This document shows positions 23,164 to 36,500 of a stretch of DNA of 64,000 nucleotides, piece by piece; the first letter of the stretch is position 1; the number at the start of each line of letters is the position of its first letter. The notes under the pieces are model-generated. The model ran no database searches. It was not told where the DNA came from and worked only from the letters and a program-made list of their open reading frames with translations. The position numbers and the translations under genes were made by a program. Source of the stretch: Purshia tridentata (lineage: Eukaryota > Streptophyta > Magnoliopsida > Rosales > Rosaceae); NCBI GenBank assembly GCA_003254885.1, contig QANT01004589.1, positions 1-64,000 on the forward strand, written 5' to 3'.

Positions 23164-26100
23164 TTATCCAGCATAAACCCTGAGACGGCTGCGGATTGGT
23201 TGGCGGCATATTGGACAGTTGGACAATCTTGATCCACAGTCTCTGCAGGACTGCAATGAAATAATTGTTAAGGGCATGTAAAAGATGAAAAAAGAGAGCC
23301 ATAAGTTACTCACCATGTGTCCACAGCCAAAGGCCAGGTCCTTTGCATTAGTCAGGCATATTGGACAGACCTGCATTCAAATTGAAAATGAAGTAAAATA
23401 AATCAACCTTGCCTGACTACCCTGGCCTATGTCCAATGTAGTAAAAAAATTATGATAATACAGGTATCATACTACACGCAGAAACTACAAAATAGAGGTA
23501 ATCCGTACCATCTGGCTTCGGTCATCCCCCTCAGGTGCTGAGAGACCACTTGGTTGAAGAGTTGGTGGTGCACGAGGACTGTAAGGAACTGGTGGAGGGC
23601 GTGGAACAATTCTCTTTCCTTTCCCTGTCAGATGTCTTTTTCCAGGTACAAAATAAGACTTTAGAAAGCATGCAAGAAACTAATTCAATCAAAGTGATGT
23701 TTCTGCAGAAGAAATTGTTGGGTAACAGGGGTTGGGACTACAAGAGCAATGGAAAAGAAATAATTTCACTTTTGCATCCCAATAACAATTTTAAAAGCTT
23801 TAAAAATCCTTTGATAGTTTTGAGGCTTTATCTTCATCTGAATTATTGGTTGTCTAAATTTGTTCATAGTGACTTGCATAAATTCTTATCTGAGATAGAA
23901 TGATCCATTTCAAAACAAGATGGGAGAAGAATGAAAATTAAAGGCGATAGAAAATTTAAGTTAACCATACCCAAGTAAACCCATTTCAACAGCTGCCTTA
24001 TACTGGATGGGAATTTCCATGAGGGCAGCAAGAGCAAAAGCAGCTTCTTTCTCAGAGTCAGTTACACGTTTATTCATAATGTCAGTAAAGTTAACGAACT
24101 ACAAACAAAAAGAAACTATTTAGAAAATAAATGTATGCTGATTAACACTCCATTTAAAGTTAACTTAGTGCTATAGCTACATTACCTGAAAATTATCGAA
24201 TTCACGCACAGGTATCTTGTCATCAAATTTCCTCATGTCTTCCCAGGGACCATCACCAACTCCAATCAGAATAATGGAGAGTGGATAGAAACTGCTCATA
24301 ATAAGTTTTTAAGGTCAGTTTTTTAGATTCAACTCTATGCCTGCTGTAGAGGCCAAAAAAAGTTTCGAGGACTGTTTGAATCCTAAATCAAGAGATTTGC
24401 CATGCTCTACCTTGCATCTGCAATTGCTCTGATTGTCTTCTCCTCTTGTGGACTCAATTCATTGTCGCTGGTATTGACACTTCTTGTAACCTTTACAATT
24501 AGGAAGCTGTACTTAGTAAAGATCGTTCACATGCATTACAGATAAAGAGGAGGTAGAGAGAGGACTCTAGATGTAAACCTGGCCATCTGCAATGATAACT
24601 AAAACATGGTATTGACCACCACTTTTCTCCACAATATCCATTGCAGCCTCAATTACAGGTGCATAAGAAGTTGGTCCTTAAATACAAAAAATATCCATAA
24701 GGCTGTGGCTATCATGAGAAGCAGAACATATTTAGCATAATTAGAAGATGTCAAAGTTTGTGAATGCAGTGATACCAATATGTATAATTCATATTTCAAT
24801 ATGTATAATTCATATTTATTAAAATAACACAAACAGAGAAGATTACACCAACCTGATAGGCGCAAATTTGGAACTATTCTTTTGTAGCAGGTCAAAACTT
24901 CTTCAAAACCATGGCAGGGTGAATGATCACTGTGAAAGCTGAACACCTCCTGATCATGAGTGGTAGCTAAAAGGGAGTGAAGGTGAAGTCAATCCAGTGA
25001 TCAAAAGAGGAAATTAAAGAAAATGGTCCAGAGTATTAGAGTAGGCCCTACCATCACCAAAGCCAAAACAAGGAATTAAGTTGTCATCATCAAATGGAGC
25101 CAAAGTTTTTCCTACTATAGAGAGTGCCTTTTCATATGGATTAGGTGAACTGCCAATGGCATGCAGGCTCCGATTGTTAAATGAGACTTTGCCTTCAGTA
25201 AAAACAACAACCAATTGTCTCCAAATATGCACAGATTGAAAATATATGAAAATTGTAGTTTTTCTGTACATCCACAAACCTGTCCATTCATTGCTTTTAG
25301 TAAAGTCAATTCCAACAATGAGATTAGATGACTCTAGACCTTCTTTTCTCAAGGCCTCTGTAACCTGCAAAAGGAATGAGCCAATCACAATTCACAACTT
25401 GTACTATGCCAAGCAGCAATGAAATTCTGCAATGTTGATTAAAGGTGATGTTCGTTTCCGTTTTCTAATGCTAAAAATGCTATGATAATTCATTTAAGCA
25501 ATCTTCTTCTTTTTTGGTGTTGGAAGTATACAAAACTTTTATTAATAATGGTAGTGTGGGTAAATGCTCACAACCACTGGAGTTACTAAAGCCCCTACAC
25601 TGACATTTTGATGTTTTATTCAGAGTTATACATAGCATGCATATTGAGCATACGCTAAAAGTTTTGAGTATTGCAGTAACTTGTTGTAGTTGTATAACTT
25701 GTAATTTCATCACCAATTACTGTTTAGTGGGTTTGTAATATATTGTATTATTACTGCTGATATCAGACTTCTTTTCTTGTTTCTACTACTCCAAAACATG
25801 TGAAGCAGCATGAGACTAATAACAGTCTAAACGTGCCCTTCGTGTTTCACAATCTTACTTTAGTGATAAATCCTAAATATGATTCATATTCACAGACCAG
25901 CAGTAGTAAAGTGGTGGACGTCACGTCACGTCAGTAACGTAATATTTGGTAAAGAAAGACTCGTCCACCATGCATGATTAAATATTTAATAGAATTTGCT
26001 GACATAAAATGACATAAACGAATCACATCACATCAATTTATCATCATGCTAAAATGCTGAGAGATAGAGAATTCAACTAATAATTCCGCTTAAAATTATA

Positions 26101-27599
26101 AAACTGAAAAAGTAATATTTTTATTTAAGTATGTTACTGTAAATTCTGAACAAATAATTAAGTTCAGTTAAAGGGTTAAACTTGTATCAGATAATGGACC
26201 TAATGGTATGGTTGGCCAATATCATATAAAGTGAATTTCGTATAGTTTGGGATAAGGCAATAGACCCTCCAGTATGTTTGGATAGAGTTAAAAATTGACT
26301 CTTCAAGTCAACACTTATAGGACTGACTACATATTGACCGCCAAAGGCCACGCATTCCCAATTGGATAGCACATGTATGCTCTAATATTGACAATTTGTC
26401 AGCAAGAGGCCCACCCAACAACTACAAATCACTAGCAGTGTGCCCTACCCTACCCATTAAGGGACACAAGCAACAAAAAGAAAATAAGCCCATGTTAATT
26501 TTTAAGTATGATTAGAGACTTTTAGAGTAGGTAGACCCCTTTTATATTACAAGTCAAGTTGGGAACTTGGACCGGGCTGTATTCAATAATGACATCATAT
26601 CTTTGAGATCATCGACAGAGTATTTGGATCCGAATCATTTTGAAATTTGAATTGCTAGAGGTGGGTCCCAGGGCCACTAAATGAAGTTAATCAATGCATT
26701 TAACTATGGCCCGAAATACACGAAAATTGGTCTCTTTTTCTATTTTTGCTAGTCAATAAAATTTGCACTCAACATTCAACAAATCAAAAGACTTCGTTTC
26801 TTAATATTTGAATTCAATATTAAATTGGGTGTCATACTGTCATCTACTGCTAAATTGCTTATTAATCACTTTTTATGATAATGTATTATAAGAAGGCACA
26901 AATGCTTTCCAAATTATGAAAAATGAAATATTTAGGCATTTGAAAAGTCTATATTAGCCTTAAATGAAATTTATTTTGTTATTTATTGAAGTCTGACGGT
27001 TGTTGAAAGGTCTATATTAAGCTTAAATGAATATTTAACAATAGAAAGAAAAAAAATCATTGACATCCTCACAAGTTCACAACTCACAAGTCAGGCGGGA
27101 TCAAAACCCCAAAACACAAAGTGATACCATGATTGCAAGAACATGAATTCAGTTTGCAAACAAGTAGTTCTTCAGTAAAGATGTAAGAATTAACTAAATT
27201 TGGAAAACTATGAAAACAGACAATTTTGTAATCGATGAAATTTCTGTGTATCTGTGTTGTAGCAGTTGTGTTGAAAAAGACTAGAATAACCCAAAAAAAA
27301 GCAAGAAATATTTGCTAGAGGGGGAGAGAGAGAGAGACCTGTTCAAGGGATGAGAAGTTATCGGGGATAAAAGCGTACTTCTGCTTGTGCTTGTGCTGGG
27401 TGGGGAGGTTCTTCTCTGTCTGAGGCCCAGTCTGCGATGTACTAGTTTTATCACCACTGCTCATGCTTGGTTCGTTGGATATGGCTGAACCATACGACGC
27501 CGTTCGTCTCGTTATGCTGCTGCCGATGCTTCTAGGAGTGCCAGTTCTGGAAACTGAACGGTTACTACTCTGCTTGAAAAATGAAAATAGACTGCCCAT
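23164..27599 (-). CDS. RGLG4: RGLG-type RING E3 ubiquitin ligase with copine/vWA domain
   Basis: Eleven exons (27599-27339, 25364-25280, 25192-25052, 24966-24853, 24676-24579, 24490-24411, 24291-24186, 24098-23971, 23635-23509, 23370-23314, 23250-23164) close in frame to 427 residues. The start is MGSLFS, a good N-myristoylation signal; a GTG precedes it, so upstream extension is not needed. A serine-rich N-terminus (1-87) is followed by the vWA/copine domain (about 90-340: LIVGIDFTKSNEW, NPYEKALSIVGKTLAPFDDDNLIPCFGFGD, VLVIIADGQ, LSIILIGVGDGPWEDM). A C-terminal C3HC4 RING (about 382-421) carries CPICLTNAKDLAFGCGHM, CRDC and CPICRQPI. RGLG proteins are membrane-associated ligases in ABA, jasmonate and drought signalling. 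The symbol is inferred from synteny with At1g79380. The exon 9 acceptor (after 'aaaag') has a weak pyrimidine tract. Intron 1 is 2 kb. Confidence 0.92.
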
Positions 27600-28017
27600 C
27601 ACTTATTTCGCATCTTCTTCAACACAACCCATGGAAAACAAAACAGACACAGAGATGCAAAGAGTGAGTGAGTAACTATGTTATAGACTACAATATAGGT
27701 TGGGCTTGGAATTTGGATTCGAAAGCTATAAAATTTAAGAGCGAAGGTGCGGCGAAATGAGGGAAGGAATAAATGCCTAAGCCAAGTACCAACCTTCTAT
27801 GTTGCGTTTTAATTCGCGTTAGCTAATTGCTATTAAAGAAGTGGAAGGAACATATCGAGCAGACTCCGTGACTTTTAAAAAGAATAAAGAGTTGCTTGTA
27901 ATCCTAATGTTTACGGATCATCATGATTCACGGCACATTATGCTTAAAATTAAATTATTTACAGCGTATTAACGGATGGTATTTCAATTTTTTTTTTTAA
28001 TAAAGGTATCACTAGAC

Positions 28018-28574
28018 ACGTGAGTGAGGTGTACAACTAGCTGCGTATCATGTAGAAGTGTATAATAAGTCTTTTAAAAGCCACAATTTTTTTAAAATAA
28101 AAGTATCACTAGACATGTGAGTCTGATTTGTTTAAAAGCGGTCCATTTGTGCTTTGTGCTGTAATTGGGTTGGTTCGGCCTAATTATTTTAAACTTTAAG
28201 TCTTTTATGGCTCAGTTCATAACGAGTCATGACAAACTAAGTTAGTATGACTAATTATTTTAATAAATTAAAAAATTAATTTTAAAATTAATCAATAATG
28301 TTAATATAAATTTTTTAAAAAAACCATTAATAAGAAATAAGTTTATAATTTAACATATAATTATTTTTTAGAAATATTTTTATTTATTAAATTATAAATT
28401 AGTCTTTAAATTTACAAAATATTTAAAAATTATATAAATGGACCGACCTAAGAGGATATAAAATTTAGGCTCAACCCAGTCCATAAGTAGGCCGGCCCAC
28501 TTAATTACGGGTCAGATATGGCCAGGCTAACTTTAAACGAGCCAATTGGCCGATGTACACCTCTAGTCTCACGT
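28018..28574. mobile_element. Candidate non-autonomous TIR element (hAT-MITE-like)
   Basis: The left end 'acgtgagtgaggtgtaca' (28018) is an inverted, slightly gapped match to the right end 'tgtacacctctagtctcacgt' (to 28574). The right half contains 'cccagtccataagtaggcc', 'ggcccactt' and 'gagccaattggccgatgtac', a sequence style I associate with widespread plant hAT-like MITEs. There is no coding capacity. A 'tatcactagaca.gtgagt' segment occurs both at the left edge (28006) and at 28103, so the left boundary is uncertain, and I cannot define a target duplication. Confidence 0.4.
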
Positions 28575-28776
28575 AAGCGGATCCCATTCTAGTAAAAAGT
28601 TTCTCAAACAACAGTGAATGAGAAGCATTTCACTTAACAAGTGGGCCTCGTACCTTTCTTTCCTTTTTTTCTTTGGCCAGAATACTCTTCTTTCCCATTA
28701 AATAATGGATTCTCTTAGGTTTCACACATCAACTATGTTATGTAAACTTTTGTCCAAAAAAAGAAAGATTCTTGTT

Positions 28777-29012
28777 ATGTGAAAGTGCCATTAAAGTAAT
28801 GAGTGTTCGAGTGGTCAACAAAAAAAAAGTAATGAGTGTTCGAGTTTTGAAGTGATAAGAAAGGGAGAAAAAAAATTGATAAAAATTATTTAATCCAATT
28901 TAAATTCAAATATGTGAAAGTGCCATTAAAGTAATGAGTGTTCGAGTTTTGAAGTGATAAGAAAGGGAGAAAAAAAATTTATAAAAATTATTTAATCCAA
29001 TTTAAATTCAAA
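28777..29012. repeat. Nested tandem duplication, period about 134 bp
   Basis: The block from 'tatgtgaaagtgccattaaag' to 'aatttaaattcaaa' occurs at 28777-28910 and again at 28911-29012, nearly identical. The first copy additionally contains an internal repeat of 'taatgagtgttcgagt' separated by 'ggtcaaca' and an A run, explaining its extra 32 bases. This indicates two separate events. Noncoding. Confidence 0.9.
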
Positions 29013-30546
29013 TGAGAGAAGGATTTTGTATAAAAATCCTTAAGCTGTGTTTAGGAGCAGATTTCTCCCAAGGCCAAACAAGTCGGGAGTTCTCAAATCC
29101 ACCTTTTTGAAAATACAGTTTGAATGACCGTGATCGTATATATATATCTCTTCAATATTATATGTTTTCGACCCAAAATGCTTAATTCATAAGTTTTAAA
29201 ACAATGTCATTTGAATAAAAGTACAAATTTAGCACTAAAAAATCTACAAATTATCATAATCCAGTTGCAACATGATTAGAGATGCTCTAATCATTTAATT
29301 TGAGAGAAAATATTGGACATTGATGTATTTTTTATTTTGTATTTTCTCTCTCTAAATATATATGTTGAGGAGAATGTTGCATGACTAGTTGAAATGAACC
29401 TATCCATTTATATTGATTTAGGTATGATACTTTTGGACAATAAACAAAGACACGACTTAGATTATACACAAAATTAGTGGTTTAAGGTTGTAATTAAGAA
29501 ATTAAAATTCTATGATGGTCGTTTTAGGGTTGTCCTTCACTCTCTTTCTACTTTCCAGTGAGAAAGACTCCAAGGAACTGTTGGCACTTGACAGTGCGTC
29601 AGTGGCAGTGGGCCAAATATGTCATACATGGGCTTTGACAATTAAGCCTCATTTTGGTGGCAGTGGCAGTGGCAGTGCTACCTCAGCCTGCGCAATATCA
29701 CTACTAAAATAGTACGTGAAAATCAGTATGACAAATAAATTATGATATCATAATTGAAAAATATTAATGCACTGTCCATAATTTATGGCTTGTCTCATGA
29801 TGTGCATGTACTATTGGCGCCATATATTGTTACACTGCTGAAAACTCAATTTCATCCCACAAACATCAAAATCCACGTTCCAAGTTTCCTTTCAATCTCT
29901 CAACCCTAAATCATCCAAGGGTGGTGGTGAGTTGGAGTTGTGTTGGGAAGGATCAAGGGTGTAGTTATTAGTGGCTAATCCGGATTATAGCTCGGGTCAT
30001 CCACAATAAAAACACTTGTAAGTGAATTTTGTAGTTAAACTTATTTTGTTTATAATCTAATTGATATTAATTCTCGAATTAGTTCTATAACTTGTGAATT
30101 TTGTGAGATAAAATAAGGATATGGTGGTGTGGGGGTTAGGAGTTTTATAGTTAACTAGGTAAAAGTTAGTTTGTGGATGTTATTATAGTTTGTGGTACTC
30201 TTTATACATTAACTACTAATTATTAGTTTTTTGGGTAAGAATATAAAGATGGTTGATCACTTTGTTGTTTTGGGAAGGTCACGTGCCGTGTGCACGTGAC
30301 TGGCTCAGCCTACAGTTAGATAAAGGAGAAATCTCAAACGTCACTTTGATCTCATTTTCTCTTCACCGAGTTTTTAAAAAAAATAACCAAAAACACACAC
30401 AGAGACACACGGAGAAAGTGGGAAACCCCGAAGTCCCAAACCCTCTCTTTGGCGCCTTAACCTCTCCTCAATCCCAAGCATTGTTACCACAATTGAGGCC
30501 ATTAAGCGAGCGCGAGAGAGAGATAAAGTGAGGGCGGCGATCCAGT

Positions 30547-33500
30547 ATGACGCAGCAGCATCAACCTCCATCAGTTCCTCCGCAATCTCAAGGGGGAGGA
30601 GGAGGAGGATTGCAGGTGCGGTGCGCCGGCTGCCGTATGATCCTCACGATTCCTGCGGGGGTCACGGAATTCGCTTGCCCCACGTGCCAATTACCCCAGA
30701 AGCTGCCGCCGGAGCTGATGACTAGGGCCCAAGCCCACCAGGCCCACCACCAGCCCAACAAGAGCCCGGTTGTTCCATTGCCTCCTCCTCCACCTCCGCT
30801 TCCGCCTCACCCGGCGGCCCATGGCATCGATCCCACGAAGATCCAGCTCCCCTGCGCCAACTGCAAGGCCATCCTCAATGTGCCTCACGGTCTCGCTAGG
30901 TTCCAATGCCCTCAGTGTAACGTTGACCTCGCCGTCGATATGTCCAAGCTCAAACAGTTCTTTCCGCCCCGATTGCTCCTGCCGCCCGAAGAGGTCAACG
31001 AGGTAATTGTTTCACAAAATTGTTTGGTTTCCGAGAATTTGTGGGAATGTAAAAGTGAGAATTTCAAATGTCTGTTATGCTACTACTACTACTAGTAATA
31101 CTTTGCTTCGTAAACACAGTCCTGTTCAATATTAGGGTTCATGCTAATATTGCGACGTCTGTTTCAATATTTCAAATCTCTTCATGCTTTGGATGCTATT
31201 GTGGGCAGTTATGTTGTATTGGTAGCTAAAACAAGTAAAATGCCTATTGCTATTATAATCACGGGCTAAAGTTCAGATTTTCAAAACCCTTTTAGTAGGC
31301 ATGCTTACATGTAGGATTATATTCTACTTTTTACTTCAAAATATGCCAGGTTGCCATTGAAGTGGAGCGAGAAGAAGATGAAGGTGGCATGGTGGGAGAA
31401 ACATTTACAGACTATGTAAGTGTTTTAGTAATCTGTTAACAAGTACCATGCTTGACCAAAAACAAAAAAGTTAACAAGTACTATGCGAGTTTGATTTTCG
31501 GACTATTAAGTTTTCATGATTAGAAATTCTATGTTCTGCTTTTCTTTCTCCCAAACCAGCTTCCCTGATAAGTTTTATGTTGTTTTTTGTGCAGCGCCCT
31601 CCAAAACTATCTATTGGACCTCCTCATCCAGACCCTGTTGTGGAAACATCGTCCTTGTCTGCTGTGCAGCCACCGGAGCCCACTTATGATCTTAAAATCA
31701 AGGATGATTTGGAAAATTTAAAGGCATTATCATGTCTGCAGATTGAGACATTAGTCTATGCTTGTCAGGTTGCTATTATTGGCACCCTTTTTAGATTAAT
31801 TGTCAATTGTTTGCTGCTTCATTGTAAGATAGTGTTGGTTTCCTTGACAGAGACACCTCCAGCACCTTCCAAGTGGTGCTAGGGCAGGATTCTTCGTTGG
31901 AGATGGAGCTGGTGTGGGTAAAGGTCGAACGATAGCAGGGTTAATATGGGAGAATTGGCACCATGGCATGAGGAAAGCAGTGTAAGTTTTAGGTTGCAGT
32001 CTCTGTGTGTATGCTGTTGTGATACTTTTTAATGTTAGTAATAGAATTGTTTTGTAATTAGTTTTTGTTTTTGTTGGTTGGAATGTCATAACTAAATATG
32101 TTGTTAAGATGCTTGTTATTTTTTTTCAATTCATGTTCATGTAATGCTTTTCTCCTCACTGCATTGGTCTTATACAGGTGGATTTCTGTTGGTTCAGACT
32201 TGAAGTTTGATGCAAGAAGAGACTTGGATGATGTAGGTGCAACTTGTGTTGAAGGTAAATAAATAATGTTGAATTATCTTGAGAGATACTATGTGAAGAA
32301 ATTTAATTTAATTTAATTTTTCTTTTTTAACGATAAAAATTACTCATTAAAGTATCACAATGTTTGGATATATAAATATTTCATTAAAATTAACATTGGT
32401 GGAAGCAATTAGAAGGATAAGAGAAGATAGATGTGGTGCAAATAATTTAAACGGTTATGAATTGTAACTTTGCCTTGTTTTATTAATTACTTACGAAATT
32501 TCTTTATGAAATAATTACATTAGAAGCTACAATTGAACAGAACATGCCCTATTAGACTGATCGGTTTCTTGAATATATTTGTTTGCTTAACCTAACATAT
32601 TTTGTTTTTGTGTGTATATATATTTTGAGTGTGTGTAAACATGCTTGGACTATGTAAAAGTACACTTTGCCTATCTAAACAGGTTGTGATAACTCGTTGA
32701 TATATAGATAAATTTTTCCTCATCTTTCTGTATTGCATGAAGTTATTGCACAGTATGTTTCTGTGGTTCATGGTTCTGTTTCACGCTTAATGACATTCGG
32801 AAATGCTGTGAGGGTGATTTAATCTGGTAGGAATTCAAGTTTAGAAATGCTATGGAAAGCCGATATAGATGCAAATTAGGCCCAAAATTGTTGGTGGAAA
32901 GTAAGTGGCGTATCTAATTCCTAAATGTGTTAAAATATTGAGTTGGGTTGCAATTGGCTTTGGTGATAGTATGGAAGCACACTGCTGTACTGCATTTATG
33001 CTTTAAGTCATGAATTTTCTTTATTTTGGCCAAGAATATCCATTTGCTCTTATAAAAATGTGAATGTTATAAAGTTGGAATCATTAAATTTTTTCAGTTA
33101 TAGTTGGAAACTCTGTGATGTGGCTTGGTGTTGGTTAAACTTATTGGCATATCACATCGTGTGGTAAAGGGTTTTGGACCTTTGATATCATGAGACGACA
33201 TCAAGTGCGCAAAAGAGAAAAGTACAAGAATACAGAAAACATAAAATTTGCAGATAGAGTAGGGCACCAGGACTTGTCATCTGCTTAGATTTAGCTACAG
33301 GTTGCTAGTTTTGTGAATTTCCAAAATTCTCTAATTGGAATTAAGCTATTCTTCCATGTGATAAGCTGTATGTTCCAGAACAATATTATTTATATTTGAT
33401 TGTATTTGCAGTGCACGCCTTGAACAAGTTGCCATATTCTAAGCTTGATTCGAAGTCTGTTGGTGTCAAGGAGGGAGTTATTTTCCTGACATACAGCAGT

Positions 33501-36500
33501 CTCATAGCATCCTCTGAGAAAGGTCGTTCACGTATGCAGCAGCTTGTGCAGTGGTGCGGATCAGGATACGATGGTCTTATCGTATTTGATGAGGTATTAT
33601 ATTTTTGTTGTAGATGTTCTATATAATGAACTATAAATTTTCTTACTTCCAATCTTCAATATTCAAGCTTTAGTTGATGGAATAAAGTATTCCATTGTGT
33701 CAATATGCTCTACTTTTCATTCCTAAGGGTCAGTGGCTTCATTGCAGTGCCACAAAGCCAAAAATCTGGTACCTGAATCTGGAAGCCAGCCAACACGAAC
33801 TGGTGAAGCAGTTCTTGACGTTCAGGTTTGTCCTATCTCAAATTTTAAACTGCATATTTTTATTTTTATGTTCCTTGTTTTTTGTCGTTGTTCAAGATTG
33901 TATAGTTTTTTTTTCTGTAATTTAATAGTGGATATTTTAAGATATTCTGCGTTTGTAGAGTCTTAGTAGGGCATGTTGCATTTTTCCATGAGTTCCTTTT
34001 AGTAAGTTAAAATTGAATTAGGACAAAATATGTTGACTACAAATTAAGCCCTTGGGGTTAGCAAGTGGTGAGGTCGGTGGAGTAATGGGTTAGGATTAGC
34101 ATAGATCCAAGGTTCGTTTCCTTCCAATGTAACCAAACAAAAAAAAATAAGCAACACGGAGATTTAAGATTTAATTATTAAGCGAAATGAAAGTTTGGGG
34201 CAAAGCTGAGACTCAATGAACTCTCTCGTTCTCTTTCATTTTATTTTCTATTACCAATTTGAAAAATGAACATTCTCACAAATTTGGACAAAGTTATAAG
34301 ATGATTTCAACATCTTCCTTGCTGTGTCTAAGCTGTATTTAGGTTTGTTATTTTAACTTTTATTTTCTGAGTGCTGATAGAAGCTGTCATACCATTCTGG
34401 TCTAACCTACACCCTGCATGTTTGACATGTTCACTGCAATTAATAATGAAAAAACTTGTTACCAGAATAACTGAATAAAATTTGTAGAAAAAAGATAAAT
34501 GACAAAGATTCTTTATCATTAAAAACCAAACATTTTAGGCTCCACCCAAAAACCAAAAAAAAAAAAAAAACATTTTATGAAAATTTCTTAGTTACCCTGA
34601 AATTTGTTATCAGTGTCAACCTTTCAAATTTCCCTTTAAACCTCTTATGCCCATTTTTTAATGACTTTTGTAGAAACAATGAAAGTCTTCCTGGCTGATT
34701 TTCCATTTCAATAAATAATTAAGTTTATTGAAAAACCCCAATGGAAATATAGTACCATTACTCAAGCTGTATTCTGGGAGTCTATTAACTTGTAATATTA
34801 ATATTCTAACATCACAGGCCCGACTTCCTGAAGCTCGTGTTGTTTATTGCTCAGCCACTGGTGCATCTGAACCACGCAATATGGGTTACATGGTACGACT
34901 TGGTCTTTGGGGGCCTGGAACATCTTTTTCTGATTTCCGCGAATTTCTAGGTGGGATTTTTGTTTACAGTACCTTCATATTTCTTTTTCTTTTTTATGGT
35001 TCAAATCTGTACTACTCACTTCTCCTGCCATGTTTTATTTCTTTTATATATTTGGTATTGTGATTTGTTATGAAAGTATAGAATAGTGGGAGACAATGAT
35101 GCACACTATGATAACTGCTGAACCTAGTTCAGTTACCGTTTATCCTTGATTTATTTTGGTGCTTAAATCAGTGAAATATTTGTAGTGCTATCATGTTTAA
35201 ATGATCTCTCTCTCTCTTTCTTTTTCTCCCTCTCCCTCTCTCTTTCCTTTTTTCCATTTTGTCTACTATCCCAAAGGACCAAAAATGGTTTTTTTTTTTT
35301 TTTTGATTTTTTTGATTTTTTGATTTTTAATGTTTAGAACTCAGGAAAAATGCAATTTTTCCATTTGTGAGGGTGTTAATTTACATGGAGAATGTTCACA
35401 TATCGTTTAAGAATTTGTGAATCTGACACAATGGTACCGTTGTGGTAGGTTGTGTTTCTATTCAGCTAGTGGTAGCAAATGATACCAAATCGTGTATTCC
35501 AAACTCATCATGTCACAAGCATTTTCCACTTATTATAATTAATGTCATTATTTTTGGGGTAGGTAACAATAAATTTTTGTGAAAGAAGAGGAAAAGTACA
35601 GGAAGAGATAGACGAGAAGTCCATCAAGCAAACCAAAACAGTGAAACAAGAATTAAAACACAATAGTTGGCATCTGTAGTTGCATTGATGAATTGATGGT
35701 TGTATTGGCAAGAGCCATCTCTATAATTATTATCATTCCGTTTGTGTGGGAAATTGTTTCTTTGTATATAACATGTGTAAGCTTTCTGCCCCCTTCTCTC
35801 TCCCACCAACCTATACATACCAAAGGTCTCACTTTAATACTTTTAATTCTGAGTTTCCAGATACTAGAACATAGATATTTTCTTCTTCTTTTTTCTTCTT
35901 TTTTTTTTTTTTCTGAAAATCAGAAAATAGAATCTCTTCTAACAACATATTGTTTGTAGGTGCTCTTGAGAAGGGGGGTGTTGGAGCGCTCGAACTTGTT
36001 GCCATGGACATGAAAGCAAGGTAACAAGGATTAAATAATTATTTGTGAAAAGACACTGAAGACCTACGTTGACTCAATTTGTGGACTTTCATGTTAGTGT
36101 TAAATCACATATAGGCCAATAAAGATGTTTTCACTATCAGCTATTGTGCATCTCATCCGTCCCTATATGATCTGATAACAGAGATGCAAGTCATTAGAAC
36201 ACCATCGCTATTATGAGATATACATGTGGTGCGCGCTTGTTAATTATGGTATTCAATATTTCAGGGGCATGTATGTATGTCGTACACTTAGCTACAAAGG
36301 GGCAGAGTTTGAAGTTGTTGAAGCACCCCTAGAAGCTGAAATGATGGTATAATGTACACATGTACTTTTGGTTTTTTTAATGATTTGTAGGTTGCTTATG
36401 TTAAGTTGTTGTCTTCATAGGACATGTACAAAAAAGCAGCAGAATTTTGGACAGAGCTTCGAGTGGAATTGCTATCTGCTAGTGCATTTCTTACTAATGA

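Larger units (their letters stand above)
27600..30546. other. Divergent intergenic region between RGLG and FGT1
   Basis: About 2.9 kb separate two genes read away from each other, so both promoters lie here. It contains a candidate TIR element (28018-28574) and a nested tandem repeat (28777-29012). A frame at 29512-29712 looks spurious. The FGT1 leader probably starts near 30390. Confidence 0.6.

Noticed and set aside
23535-23903. 122-residue plus-strand open frame
   Set aside because: It is antisense to RGLG exon 9 and its flanking introns.
30374-31006. Several open frames overlapping FGT1 exon 1
   Set aside because: They are other-frame readings of the GC-rich first exon; only the MTQQHQPP frame continues into the conserved exons.
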